DNA of 64,000 bases, from assembly GCA_027574665.1 (NCBI GenBank), contig CM050666.1:9920001-9984000 (forward strand). The letters are read 5' to 3'. The notes below the pieces were generated by a model, which saw nothing but the letters and a program-made list of their open reading frames with translations, had not been told where the DNA came from and made no database searches. The translations under genes and the position numbers were made by a program. This document shows positions 13,101 through 25,688 of the stretch, in pieces. This stretch comes from Rhynochetos jubatus. Lineage: Eukaryota > Chordata > Aves > Eurypygiformes > Rhynochetidae. How positions within the stretch are numbered: position 1 is the first letter of the stretch; each line of letters begins with the position of its first letter.

Positions 13101-16100
13101 ACGGTCCCTGCGGGCATCAGGCCGTTTGTGCATGCACGCCCTTGCACCAGGCGTGTATAACTCCTGCACTCATGCCAAGCTGCTCTGCCCCGAAGGTCAA
13201 GTTTTCTTCTATCATGAATAATTTTAATGGCCTTTGGATATCTTTCTAAACCTGAGCTTGTGTCTTGATAAAACTTTTGACAGGCAGTGAGTAACAGTGG
13301 CATTATTTATTCATGTCAGATGGGACCAAAGCATTACTGGTTTCTTATTTATCCTGCCAAAATGGTAAATGAAAAAATGGACTTTCTATTTGACCTGGGT
13401 TTGGGTTCACGCTGTAGATCCCCAAAGAAGAAAATATCTCTGTAGTAAGTGTCTTATTAACAGAATGCATCAGCAGAAGGAGGAACAATGTGTTCTGGCC
13501 CAAGCTTGCAGCTGCAGCCACCAGCTGTGACAGCCCTGTTGTTCCAGCCTTGCCTTTACCACATTATTTCAGTGGTAGCTTTAAAGAAGAGGGAGAAAAG
13601 CCCACGGGGAGTCTGGCTTAGGAACAACCTGCTGCAGTCTACAGGAAAACTCTTGGGTCTGTGAAGGACTTCAGCAGCCCAGGGGATAACCTAACACTTG
13701 GCTCCAGGGCCCTCGCAGGCAAGCCCGGGAGTGCTGGAAAACCTACAGATCTGACAAGTGGAGATGGATTTAGTAGCAGAAATGAAGCACGTGCGTTCCG
13801 GCCACATAAGGTATATAAAGTCTTGATTGCTCTCTTTTCTATAACTTTGGGGTTTTTTTATGCTTCAGTTTGATTTTAGATATCGGGAAGTGTCCAAAGG
13901 TCTTTGGCATGGATCTTGTATGTCCGTTTCCCAAATAACTCTCTGCTCCTCAGGGTGTTTGTGACCTCTGTGCACTTGTGCTCTAGGTAGTTCTTCCCGG
14001 TACTGTCATCCTCTGACTGCGTAAAGATGTTCTGAATATGGGAACATCTTGCTGTCTATCTCCTGATGATTTGCCTCACCTACTCCTTCACTTTGTCCAT
14101 GTGCTGTTGACTCTCCTCTTAGGAGTTAATTCAAAGCAGGTGTTGGGAAGTTCAGGTCTACTGGGGTCTCTGTCCCAGTGGCCTGGCAGCTTGGGCTGAC
14201 GCAAAATGATTGCTTGCACCAGTTAGACCACAGCTGCTCTTTGCAGAGTTTGGGTGCTGTTCTGTTCATGAGCTGGTCCTTGAGCCATCTTCAAATAAAA
14301 CATAATATAAATAAATAAGTGAAAACTCATTCCCCTCACCTCCACCCCAATAAAACCTGGGGTGTATAGCTTTCTCTTACATAACCCATCTGAGTCCAAG
14401 AACAAATGTCCCTAATTTCTCCTGGATGGTAGGCTTTGTGGAGATTTAAAGGGCAATTTCTCTCTCTTTTTCCTTAGCTCTCACAGAGTGTTACAATAAG
14501 AAACTACAGTGGCAGACAATACTTAAAGGCATGGTTTAGAAGTGATTCATCTGTGAAACATGGTGTAGCATATTTTATTGTATTTTAGCTAGTAAAAGCT
14601 GTGCATTGTAGCCCAGCTCTGTAACACCGCATGGTAAATTATACTTACAGGAATCCCAGCCACCTAGCTGAAAATAAGTACCCTCTATACAAGAGTTAAT
14701 GCGGTAGATTTGTACTTAGACATGTATTTGTAAAATATTTAAGCTGCATGAAAAGGACGTCTGTAGGAAGATATGATTACAGGATCACAAGAGTGCAGCA
14801 CAGTGCCGTCATATTTTAAGGTTAAAGAGCAATCATTAGGCACTGGTGGCTGACACTGCATGCATGGAGCAAGGGGAGCCCTTTCACTGGCAAAGTGGGG
14901 CAGGAGAGAGTGGGGAACAGCCTGAGTCTTGCATCTGCTGCCCCAGCTGCGAGACGGCCCCAGCTTGAAGAACGGTGTGTTTACTGCTTTTGGAACCCTA
15001 CAGTATTGTCTTCTTATGGCAGGCGAAAAGAGCTATGGGAAATTGCCTTCTTGTGGTTCATGCTTTATGCCTGCTACATTCCAGGCAGAAAAGCACAGAT
15101 GATCCGGAGATGCTCTTCTCAACTTTATAGCAGTAACTTGTCATTCCAAGGCTGCTAGTGCTTTCCAGAAGCACACGGCAGTTTCACAACCCTCCAACAT
15201 ATCTGGGCAGTGCCTTGTAGCCTCTTGGCACAAAGCAGTTCAGTCTGCTAGTGCAACAGCTTTCAGAAAAGCAGAAAACTGGGGTACCAGTCTTTAATGC
15301 AGAATGGCTGACATGGACTTGCACAAAAGACATCTGCAATGTGACCACAAAGCTCTACTGAGTTTTAAGCAAGACAAACTTGAATCCTCTATAGGCTTGA
15401 GTCTTGTTTATTCTCATAGTGCTAGCAGTTTTCCAGCCAAAAGGCATGGAAGACATGTTCAGGTACTACAGTGCGAGGTAAAGTATTGGAAATTTCTGAT
15501 TGCTGATGCCTATTCCTAAATCACACACAGTCTAAATAAACTCCAATTCACTGAAGCATCTCAGCAGCCTCCCATTGACTTCACTGAGCTCTAAGCGCAT
15601 GTTTAAACTTAAGTGCATGCTTGAGTTTTGCTGAATCATACAGCAAATAAAATATGCAGCGCTGGTCTTTAATATAACCCACTGATTCATGTGAAAACTA
15701 CACATTTCCCGCAAAGCCTACTTTGAGTTAATTAATGGGCATTAAAGACTCACATTTTTCTAGCGAAGAAGGGCCCCAAGGGATCGCAGCAATTTGTGTT
15801 CATACCCAATGCAATCTTCCCATGGAGACAAAGCCCCGAGCACTCCCTCTGTGATAACCAAGCACTTACATGTGATGGATGGGTTTTAGCTGCCTTTGAC
15901 ACCCCATGGGTCAGGAGGGAGGGCCTGGCCTCTGACCCATCCCTTTCATTCCCTCTGCCTGGAAGTGTGCCCACTGCATCCCTGATTTTTTGGGGGGATG
16001 AGGAGTGTCTGCACCCTGGGGAAGCAAGGAGGGGAGCAGAAGGTCTGCCTTCTTAAACTTAAGCCCCCAACATTTTATTCAGCCGCACCAACTCTCATTG

Positions 16101-16609
16101 CTGTTTTTACAGCCTTCTTCGTGAGCTCGACACAATGAGGCTATGATCCGTGTCCGCAGAGCATGCCGATCACAGGAAACCCTGGCTATTAATTTAGGTC
16201 AGTAGCAGAGCCAACTGAATTGGAGCAGATGGGTGTGACAGAGGGAGGCAGGCTGAGTGCCACTGGAGTGAGGGACTGCCAGTGCTGTGGCAAAGCATCC
16301 CGGGACCTCGCTAAGATGGGACTGTCCCACTGCAGGCCCTGCCACAGGAGGGAAGGGAGTACTCCTTCGGGAATTAGGCACAGATTCCCAAAGTGCCAGG
16401 AACAGAGCTGGAGCTGAGTGTTGCCATGCAATTTTCTTGATTACCACTTCAGTGTCCTAGCATTGTCTGTTTGGCAGCCGAGGTTTTTAAGACATGAACC
16501 TTGGCAGCTGTGAGCTGAACAGCTCAGTGCTTTCAACGAAGTTCGAGGGAGCACCAGGCTGGAGAGGCTTTCTCCATCAGCAGGTCTCATCCCATGCATC
16601 CCAGGCACC

Positions 16610-16815
16610 CACCCCTACAGATTTATCAAGCTTCATATTAAAACTGCATTGGCTGGCTGAGGTTTGCTATGTCCCTGATTTTTACCCACTACTGCTCTGC
16701 CAGGACTGTTCCAGAAGCTCATTCCACTGGTGTGAAACTGTTTAATTTCCACTCACGCTTATGTCAACATTGCCTGGTAGCTGTTTCCCTTCTTTCTATT
16801 TATCCTTCTAGAAAT
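16610..16815 (-). mobile_element. Possible degraded CR1 LINE fragment, antisense
   Basis: Read on the + strand, the order of short motifs resembles the reverse complement of a CR1 3' region. A stretch near 16,628-16,650 resembles the part of CR1 where the repeat reads CTTAAAAAC-like. It is followed at 16,706-16,745 by a TGTTCCA...TTCCACTGGTGTGAAA pattern that resembles the CR1 segment with a T-rich GTGAAAAAGTTTTTCC motif. Divergence is high and no 3' terminal octamer is present. It may be an old CR1 or a chance pyrimidine-rich match. Confidence 0.35.
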
Positions 16816-17214
16816 TGTCACTCAGCCCCATTCCCAGACCTGTGTGGTCCTCCTTCAGCTGGAAAAGCAGGGGAAAAGGAGATTGTTATGGGAAGCACTG
16901 GAGCAATAAAATCGGTGGTGTGGTAAGATGTGTATGAGGAGCGAGCCCCACAAGGACACACACTTGGAGCGCTGGTGGCAGGCAGGGCTGGGGGAGGGGG
17001 TTGTCCAAGGAAAAGGGGTCATCTGTCCTCCCCAGGTCAAGCCACCTCATGCTTGGCCTCAAACCAGCCATTTCTGCCTGGGGCCTAAGGATGCTCTGCA
17101 TGACTGCAGCCAGGAGGATAAATAAGGCAAGCTTGGTCAGAAGGAGAATTACTACAATATTTTCTTTCATGAGGGATATAGAGTGCCTGAGCTGGACTTG
17201 AAGCGCAGAACTGT

Positions 17215-17396
17215 ATTCACCAGTTGTCGACTATGTGGCCTGGGGAATGCCACATTTCAGCCGCTTTGTCCCCATCTGTGAAAAACAGGATAATAATAGC
17301 CAGTCACCTCTCCCCAGGGTATCATAAGGGTCAACGTCTGTAAAGGGTGTGGACCATTTAAAGAAAAAAAGAAATGCTAAGTATCATTATTATTAA
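17215..17396 (+). mobile_element. MIR-family SINE remnant
   Basis: The block follows the MIR core and 3' part in order. It starts with a CTATGTGGCCTGGGGAA-like counterpart of the MIR core TGTGTGACCTTGGGCAA motif (17,231-17,247). Then comes a counterpart of the CCCATCTGTAAAA motif at about 17,270-17,285, then GGATAATAATAG at 17,288-17,299. A CACCTCTCCCCAGGGT...ATAAGGGT segment and a final GCTAAGTATCATTATTATTA follow. This order is diagnostic of MIR, a tRNA-derived SINE of the amniote ancestor mobilised by L2 machinery. The copy is heavily diverged and inactive. Ends are approximate. Confidence 0.85.
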
Positions 17397-17445
17397 TCTT
17401 CCTGTGCCTCGGTTCCCCATTTGTAAACTCTCATCTAGTACATTT
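17397..17445 (+). mobile_element. Second, truncated MIR-like fragment
   Basis: Directly after the first MIR, the sequence CTGTGCCTCGGTTCCCCATT followed by TGTAAAC repeats the MIR core motif that normally reads TGTGCCTCAGTTTCCTCATCTGTAAA. The adjacent copy may be a separate insertion, a tandem fragment, or an insertion into the tail of the first. The fragment is short, so the call rests on about 30 matching positions. Confidence 0.6.
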
Positions 17446-18046
17446 TGACTCCCATTTCCTCATGGAGCTCTGCCCAAGGAGGCCTCTGTTGGAGATGAGC
17501 GCTCCAGCTTCTGCCACTTGTAACCATGGCCAACTTGCAGAAGACTCTGGGAAGAGCTGAGACCAAAGTTTTGATGTTTTGGGGCATTTAATCCTATTTA
17601 TGAAGCAGATTATTATTGTTATGTGTTCATGTCAGTGTTGAAGAAGAAAACAAAGGTGCAGACCACAGGCTGGTGTCCCCTGATATCTTCTCTGATCACG
17701 GGACCTCCCTTTCACATGTCCTGAGAAGTCCAACTCCTCCTTCTTTTTGAGATTTACACTTTCTGGTGTCAAGTTTATGGCCTTTACCCATTTGCTTTAA
17801 GCCCATGCACGGTGTAACTGTTGACATCTGAACTGATTTCCAAGACAGAGCTGCAAGTGGTCTTGTAAACAGTTGTCGGCAACAGTTGTAATTAAAGAGT
17901 ATAGAGTGCAAACACAAACCACAATAGCAGCCTGTAGGAGTTACACTGCTGTATCAGCTTTAATGTGGAGAAGCCCTTAGGGCCGTATCAGTGCTTACAA
18001 TGCTTGTTGCTGGTTTCCCCTCCTCCCTCCACTCTTCTGAAAGGGA

Positions 18047-18110
18047 CACAACAAAAAGAAAAAGAAAAAAACCCTCAAAACCAAAAACAAAACCAAAAAA
18101 GCTACCAAAC
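18047..18110. repeat. A-rich low-complexity tract
   Basis: The tract consists almost only of A with scattered C and G, in AAAAAG and CCAAAAA-like units. It is not a clean microsatellite. It may be a decayed poly(A) tail or simple low-complexity DNA. Confidence 0.7.
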
Positions 18111-21100
18111 CTTTTCCTTAGGGAAAGCCAAGGAGTTGGTGGTGTGAGAAGTGCCATGTGCCTGTTTCACAGTGCCTCGTAAGGTCCTTCTGCAACACAG
18201 ATGGGACAGAGCTGATTCATCTTGCTTCCACTAAAGGACTCCCAGGGCAAGAATGTCCATGTGGACCCTGTGCATCAGGCATCTCAGTGGGGTCGGAGGT
18301 GGAACAAGCTGAAGGGGGTCAAGACATGTGAGGTGATTGCTAGGGATAGATCTGCTGGCCCCAAAATCCTGGATAGGTGGTTGCAGCAGAGATTGCCTAC
18401 ACCAGGAATTAGTTGCAGGTTAGTTTATTTTACATTAAAATAACCCATGTCCATCAGTTTGTTCTATCTGATGTGGATCATTTGATGTTTTAGTGCATGC
18501 TATTAAACACCCTCTGGAAGTGGGTCTGCTGAAATCCGCCTGCAGCAGGAATGAAGCCGATCCCCAAACAGCTGTTGAACCTCTGCCAGCCCCTAAGGAG
18601 AGCCCACAGCCTTTTGCTAGCCAGCTGGAAGCAGTGCTCTGGTCACCTGTGTGGTCCCTCCTGCTGCAAGGGCTCCCAGAATGGGTGTCACTTTTCCATT
18701 TAAAAGGAAGTTCTCAAGCAGCTGTGGGTCTTTCTGTGTCCTAGTTCTGTGCTCAGATCCTGGGTGATGTTCCTTGCTGAGAGTGGACTCAGCGAGCCTT
18801 GTCGACAAGCAAATGCATCTGGTGTGGTTGGGAGCACAGCCAAAGTGCTGTGGGAAAGCAAAGGGGTTTGATCTACATGGTAAGAATAGGAAGGGTAATA
18901 ACAGGATTTCTGGGACTACCTGGGCTGTGGGAACTAGGAATACTCCTGTGCTGGCAGACGACTTCAGTATGTGTTATCCTCTCCTGAGTCCTGGTTTCCT
19001 AGGAATGCAATGCATCCCTACTTTGAACCAGATCAAAATGTGAAGCTGATTTTCAGATGCTTCACAGGGATTTAGTTTTTGATCTGTTATTGCTGAGTTC
19101 TGTTTATTTTTGCAGTGCCTCCCCATCTTCTCTTTGTTTCCCAGCTGGTTTCTTATATGTGGTTCAAAAAAAATGACTTGGAAGATTAAGGGAGTGCCTT
19201 GTAGAGTGGGTAATTTCACCCACCCCTGCAGTGACATATCCTTCAGGAAAGCTGAGGTGAACCTTATCTGCTAGCAGCAGCACACTTGAGGTAGGAAACC
19301 ATCTCTGAGCCACTGGGTCAGAAGGATAAGAAGCGCAAGGCAAAGGGAGGACAGGAGACTTCATGAGATATAAGCCTTTGGATGGAAAGCTGAGTGAAGC
19401 CATGGGTTTGTCGTTGGACACTGATTTGTGTGTCTGCTTTATGCCGCTGTAAGGATGTGCAATTTTGCTTCTGCACTTTTCTTAAAATATAGTTATCGTC
19501 TTTGCAGTTGGGTCAAAGCGTGGGGAAAGGTTTTGTGGGTTTCAAGTCTGTGTGCTTATCTGCCTCACCCAAAGCCTGACTGCTCTCTTACAGTAAAATA
19601 AGCCCTGTATCTGGTAAACTGCGTGTCACTTCAGTTCTCCCCAATCCCTCCTCGCTCTCTTAATCCAGCACAGTTGTTTTTCTTGAGCTTGGCTTGTTTG
19701 TCAAGTGAAGCATCATACATTGCCTGGAGCCAGGATGAACCTCTTGAAACCCAATAGTTTGCATGCTGCTTCTTTGGAAAGCTCAATTTACTTAGGATGA
19801 GTTATTCTGAAGTAATATTTTCTTTCCTGTTTATTTTTCCTGACAGAGCTTCTGCTTCCCCCATGCCCAGTCACATTAAACCATTTATGCACAAAGTAAG
19901 CAGTTTGGGTTTGCCCTTATGACACTACTGGAACCAGTTGTTTATTCCTATCATGATTCTGACAGCAAGTGCTTTAGCAAAAGAAATTATAAACTACACA
20001 CTGCAGCTACTACATATCAGTGCAGAGTTGTAAGTGAAATCACATCCTCATTTTAGGTTAATGGTCTGATATATGAACACTGAAAGCTCTCTGAGTTTCA
20101 TCTTGTGAAATGCTGCAGTGTCCAGAGCAAGGTGCATGTCTGAAGGAGACCCACCTCCTTTTCAGAAGAGCCATCAGCTCTGCAGTGGTGTGTCTTTCCA
20201 AAGAGGCTGATGAGGGTGGTGTCACCACTGAACAAAACCACAAGCCACACCCAGGTGGAAAAGACAAGCAAACCTTGAAATCCAACCAATTTATGCCTTT
20301 CTTTCAGGACTCACTTCCATGGGCTGCAAAGAATCATTTACTCCTTACTGCAAGTGGTGTTTGAAGCATCCTTCAAACATTAGTTTCATTTCACTTCCAC
20401 AACACTAGAAATAACTGGAACACAAAGCTTCTTTCTGAACAATATGTGGGGTTTATTTTTCTAGACTGCCATATCCAAATGTCTCTTCAATCTATTATCT
20501 CTTAATACCTAAGCTAAACGTTACTCATGGGACTATCTTTTTTTTTTGTTTGTTTTGTCCTGAAGGCAATCCCTGTTATGCCACAGCATGGAAACCAACT
20601 GGGAAAGTAATGTATGCAAATTACATGTACTTTTCTGGTTGAATCACATTCCCTCCACTCATGGTAATGAGTCACTTGGCATAAAGTGGACTGTTACTAT
20701 GAATGGAGGGAGCACATCAGGTCTCTGCTTCTCAAGAATTACTTCCACTTGCTGAATCTCATCTGGGCCTGGAACCACAAGGGGTGAGACTCTGCTGTCA
20801 ACTGCTCTGTGCTTGAGGGACTGTAGTTACTCAGATTTTCACTGGTATAGCAGGCAAGAATTGGTCCCAGACTCTTGTTAACCTTTGATGGTAAGGATGT
20901 TGGTTATGGGCAGTCATCAAAGCTGTCTCACCCAGCTCCCACATACTGGCCACATAGCCTTTTCCCCCATAGTAATACTGAGACTAAACCAAGAACTGTC
21001 CTCAGTGAAGAGGAAGGCAGAATTGAGTCCCATCCCATATGCGGTGTCTGAGAAGTTGACTGCTCCAAATGCAGACTGTCTGGCTGAGGGACTGACTCCT

Positions 21101-21424
21101 GGTGAGTCAGCTGCCGTCTCAAAACTGCTCCTGTTTGTATCTCAGCACTGGAACAGAGCAACATAAATCAAATTATCACTATGGAAAATCTTATTTTCTT
21201 GGGGGTTTTTCCTATATATAGCAATTAATGACAAGATGGTGAGTTCTGGTGCTTAGACCAAAGGCATGGGTGTCAGAGAGCTCGGATTTCCTGCTCACAG
21301 CTTCATATGCACTACAGCAAAAGAAACTCCCATGGGCGTGACATGCTATGCCTTCCCTGACCTTACATAGGCTTACATTACTTTTTCTTCACTAGAATGC
21401 ATAATTCTTATTTATTTATTGTAA

Positions 21425-21535
21425 TGGAAACAGACAACCGGCATTGAAATATTATGACACCGCTGATTGATAGTCGAATGTCAATTGCAATGTCACTTTC
21501 TTACGAGAACGACTATCCCAAATTACAAGGGTAGT
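21425..21535. promoter_or_regulatory. Candidate conserved noncoding element
   Basis: This AT-rich block of about 110 bp keeps CpGs in ACCGG, ACCGC, GTCGA, TACGA and AACGA contexts, which is unusual for ageing neutral vertebrate DNA. It contains CTGATTGATAG (a PBX/HOX-like site) at about 21,472 and the palindrome ATTGCAAT at 21,484-21,491, a C/EBP half-site arrangement. An enhancer is possible. This is inference from motif content, not conservation data. Confidence 0.3.
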
Positions 21536-22499
21536 GAATTGGAAAGCATCCTTTAGAAAGATGCCTAATCTCATTTTTAAAGCTCCAAGTGATGGTGAGC
21601 CCCCTATCTTGTCAAGTAAGGTCTTTAATTGCCCTTACCGCTCGGATAGTGCATCTTATTTCAAGGGTTTTTTTAATCTAATGGCATTGACTTGCTGGGT
21701 GACCTTGGATGAGAAGGGATGGATCAGTTGTTTAAGGCTAAATTGATCTTGGAATTTATGTAGTAATATACCCACTCTGGAAAGTCTCCAGGGTTGTTTT
21801 AAATGGGTGAACCCTGGATGGGGTTTCAAGCTCAGTTCTAATTTTTACATGTGCTTTGTGGGTATCGCTTTGCATTATCATTAGCCTAGGGTTTAAATTT
21901 TGTTAGGCAGGTGGTCTGGGCTCAGTCTGTGCAATGGCAGGTAAGACACTTGATCAGGCCTGTGTCCTTTCTGTGGCAATATTGCTTCCTGACTTTTATA
22001 AGGAGCAGTGAGGATGAACTTCTATGTGCCTTTGAAGCTGTGATGCCATGGTATAAGCGAGCCTGCAAGCACCAAAGAGAATAAATACCATAGTTATGGT
22101 TTCACCAAAGCTGTACACTGGTTAGAGTACCTGATGAGAAGTAAGTACAGTCTGAGTGACAGCCCAGGTGAACCGTCACACATCTGTCAGCACAGTAGCA
22201 TTTAACTAATTAGGAGATAAATGACAGTGCCATTAAGAGTATATTGAGACCAGTGAAAAATGTTCTGATGTTGATAGAAATCACATAAAATAACAGTCAC
22301 TGAAACAGCTTGTCAGGTCTACACTGTTTTCAGCATGTTACTTAACGTGGGGGAGCCCCTAAGCTTTAAAGAAACATCTCTACCCTGATCTAGACAAATT
22401 ACCTTTGTACCTTGATCTAAACAAACTCTGATCTCTCCTCTGCCATTGAACTCACCTTGTCTGAAACCTAATCTGACTACTTTATTCTACCTCTGTACT

Positions 22500-22770
22500 G
22501 GGAATTCGCTCTATCATTAGCATTTCAATCTATTTAATTCACTGAGGGTCGCTGAGCAATGTAACCGAATCCATGCTAAGCTACCACTGGCAATTTAGCT
22601 GTCAGATAGTCTCACCTTCTATTTTTAGTTGCAGTCATATTCCTTGCTTAAGGGGGTGCACACTGAATTTCTGGATTAGCTTCCCCCGACCCCTCTATTG
22701 TATCGCTGTCAGTCATCTTTAAGTTAGAGTCCTCTTTACATTGTTCTATTATGCTAATTACAGCTTGTCA
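22500..22770. promoter_or_regulatory. Candidate conserved noncoding element
   Basis: This is an AT-rich block with retained CpGs (AATTCGCTC, GGTCGCTG, ACCGAAT, CCCGACC, TATCGCTG) and several homeodomain-like or CATTAG/GCTAATTA motifs. It has no open reading frame and no repeat signature. The texture resembles vertebrate conserved noncoding DNA. No function can be assigned from sequence alone. Confidence 0.3.
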
Positions 22771-25673
22771 ATGATATGGACAGTGTTCTTGGACACTTTG
22801 TCTACAGGCCAGTAACTCTGGGAGGAAGCCCTTGCGTTTAGAGCCTCAAGGATTCTGTGTTACTGCAGTGAAGAAAGCCTTTGCTAAAACCAGCTTTTTA
22901 AATTGCAAATCCAACACCTCCAAAATCTTAAGACCTAATGTTTTAGGCTGGATGGTCAGCCTCACCTTTAGCTCTCCATAAGGTACTCTATAGTGCCAGA
23001 TCCTCGGTGCTTGGGTAGGGTGGGAATAGCATTGCCAAGGTTCAGACTTTCAGAGGTGGGGACTTAGGGTAAGACATGCAGCTGTACCCTTTCTTTCTAA
23101 AGAATTATTTAAAGCAGCTGTGCTCCCTGGCCTTCTATGTCTGTCACTTCCTTTCTCCTGTGCAGATTCCACTGCACCTTATTTTTGTATTTATTTTCTC
23201 CTGCCACACCACTCTCCTCAGGCTCTGTGTTCTAATGACCTTCTTAGCAAGCACAAATCCTGTGGCACATATTTAGTTTTGAACCAGCTTATGGCTCTTC
23301 TTAGGTGCAATTCAGGGCAGGAAGCAATTTGTTCTTGTTAACAAAGCTGTGTATCCTTGCACGCTCTGCCCATGATAGCTAGTTTGGTTGCCTGTTGAAC
23401 CTGCTTTAGCTCTGTATTTGAGTCATCTTGAAGTGTAATTCAAAAATTAAACAGACAAGGTTAAACCATGTGTATATAGGCAGAAATCAGGCTTTACTGG
23501 GAGGAAAACAGTCAGGCTACACATTTATATTGTAAAATTAATCGGTAAGTTTACTAAATTCTATTATTTCTCTGATTATTTCTGTTGCACTTTGGACACC
23601 AGATTTCTTTTTTCACCTTCTCCAATGTAAGCCTGGGGCAAACTTCTCTGAAGTCAATAGATTCAGCTTAATGGGAAAGTGAGAGAGCCTTTTAGGGTAA
23701 ATGCACGAAGGTGGTAGCAGAATATTTGACTATAAGGTCTGAGCTGTGGCTTCACTAGCTCTGTTGCTGATCTGCCCTGTGACTTTGTGGTCCCTTTATA
23801 TCTCTTACCTTTTTCAGGCTTCAGCTACTATCCCACCTTCGAGTCCTCATGCCATCTGCTATAATGGGTGCTCAGCGCACGCACCAGTGAGCCCTGGTCT
23901 GAGCTGGGCGAGCAGCGTGAAGCTGAGCAAGGCTGCTCTGGGGGTTGATGCTCAGAGGTAAGCGATACAAGACTGCCTGGCTTCCTCTGATTCCAGCTCT
24001 ACCTGCCACTGAGCAAATATTTTCCTGTGCAAGAGCTGTGCCAAGGTGAGTAAAGAGCTGTGGCTGCTCCCTAGGAGGATCACTACTGGGGATGAAACTG
24101 GAGCATTCATCGGGAGCGATGTAATATCCAATTCAGATTGCTGATGAATACATCCTGACTTTGGGCACATACCTCCTGTTAATACTAATGGGAATGTCAC
24201 ACATGAATGCTGGAGAATATTGCCCATTATTTTTGGTCCCAGAGCTCTGAGCTGAGAGATTCCCTGAGAAAAATGGCCATTTGCTCGATGTTGCAGACTG
24301 CAATTCATTATATACAGTGCATGGTGACTGTTATTTACCTTACAGAACTGTAATGTGATAAGGAGTCTGTGTAAGCCACTTAATGGTCTGTCTACCTTAA
24401 AGAAAATGTGGACCTGATCAGCTTCTGATTTATGCCACTTTCATCCCAGTGCAACTCTTTTGGCTTCAGTGGTGTTATCCCTGATTTATGCTAGTCTTAG
24501 TTGGACTTCATGAGTTTATGTACTTTATATGACTCATGTACGCAAGGAAAATGTAGTCTAATAAAATACCTGGCTGTGCATCGTGGCTGCAGGTTCTTTG
24601 CAGAACTGTTAACAGGGGTACTACAAAACCATGTTCTGCTCCTCTGCAGTGCCTATATATTTCAAGGGTTTATATCCCATATCTATAGAGATGTAACTTA
24701 ACAATCTCATACTTGACTAATGTGCTGCCTTCTTGGCACGGTGGAGAGTTAGAGCTAGACAGCAGGCACGCTAAACCTGTAGGATGAGAATAAGAATTTG
24801 ACTGTGGTAATTGGGGTATTTTTATTTTTTACTTGGCAGATCAAGTTCCTTGCCTAAAAACAAAGACCTTCCCACAGATTATGTCCTTTCACTCTGAAAC
24901 CAGCTGTTCTTATCTCGATTGTCTTGCTGCATCAGCACGTATCTTATGGCTTAAGGGTAGGAAAACAGTCGGTTTATGATGTTTATATTGCAGTAACAGC
25001 CAGGACACATAGTCTTAGAGGAAGGACTCCTTGTTCTAAAAAAATATGTAAACAGACCAGGAAACAGCTCTCTGGCCCGATAATCCTGTGCTTCCGTTAA
25101 TGATGGCTTCTCTGATCAACAAGACAACTTTCATCACCTGGCCTTGCCTGCAAGGGAAGGGATCTTTCCTCAAGTATCTGGTGCTGGAACATCAATTGGA
25201 GCTTTGATGAAGTTGTTGGAGAGAGAGCCATTACCACCGCTGGATCCCAGCTCAGCTCACCTTCTCTGGTACACCTGGTTGCTGGTGGTCAGACGTGACA
25301 TCTGAGACCATTCTGTAGTTGATCCTTGTTTCCCTCACCATCTTTCCTTATAAACTTTGCCTGCTGTCCCGTTAAGCTCTCAAGCACTTTTTCATCTAGT
25401 GAGTATGAGTGACAGGTACAGTCAGGTGTCAAATAGATGGGCTGGGTGAAGTTCTTGGGGAAAATGGCAAACCCTCTTTGGGATTTGTCCCATACTGCAG
25501 GGACAGCATACTTAAGTCCCAGAGAAGTGTGTCTTGGAGATACTAGCAAGCCTGAACTAGTATCCTAGTTTGCATAGGTTTGTGGATAGCCTTTGCTGAG
25601 CAGTGTGATGGTAAACTGAGATACTTTCATGTTTTGTTGCAGTATTTCACCAACTGCGTTGGCTGGTTCCATT

Positions 25674-25688
25674 AAAAAAAAAAAAAAA
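25674..25688. repeat. Poly(A) run, 15 nt
   Basis: This is an uninterrupted run of 15 A followed by GAGAAAGC. No retroposon body is recognisable upstream, so it is listed only as a homopolymer. Confidence 0.9.

Larger units (their letters stand above)
9861..17210. other. Intergenic or intronic DNA, no gene recognised
   Basis: No protein-coding pattern is recognisable. The stretch includes a 17-T run at 10,133-10,149 and an 11-C run at 10,534-10,544. An AATAAA-like signal on the minus strand lies near 11,284 but has no recognisable transcript body. A possible degraded CR1 piece near 16.6-16.8 kb is listed separately. Confidence 0.55.

Noticed and set aside
14656-14674. Minus-strand 19-nt segment between TTATTTTCAG and a GTAAGTA donor
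   Set aside because: It breaks frame, and no minus-strand gene is in sight; chance is likely.
17730-17830. Possible CR1 antisense phrase TTTGCTTTAAGCCCATGCAC
   Set aside because: Only one short phrase matches, and the flanking CR1 order is missing.
21680-21715. MIR-core-like phrase CTTGCTGGGTGACCTTGGAT
   Set aside because: It is an isolated match of about 20 bases without the following MIR segments.
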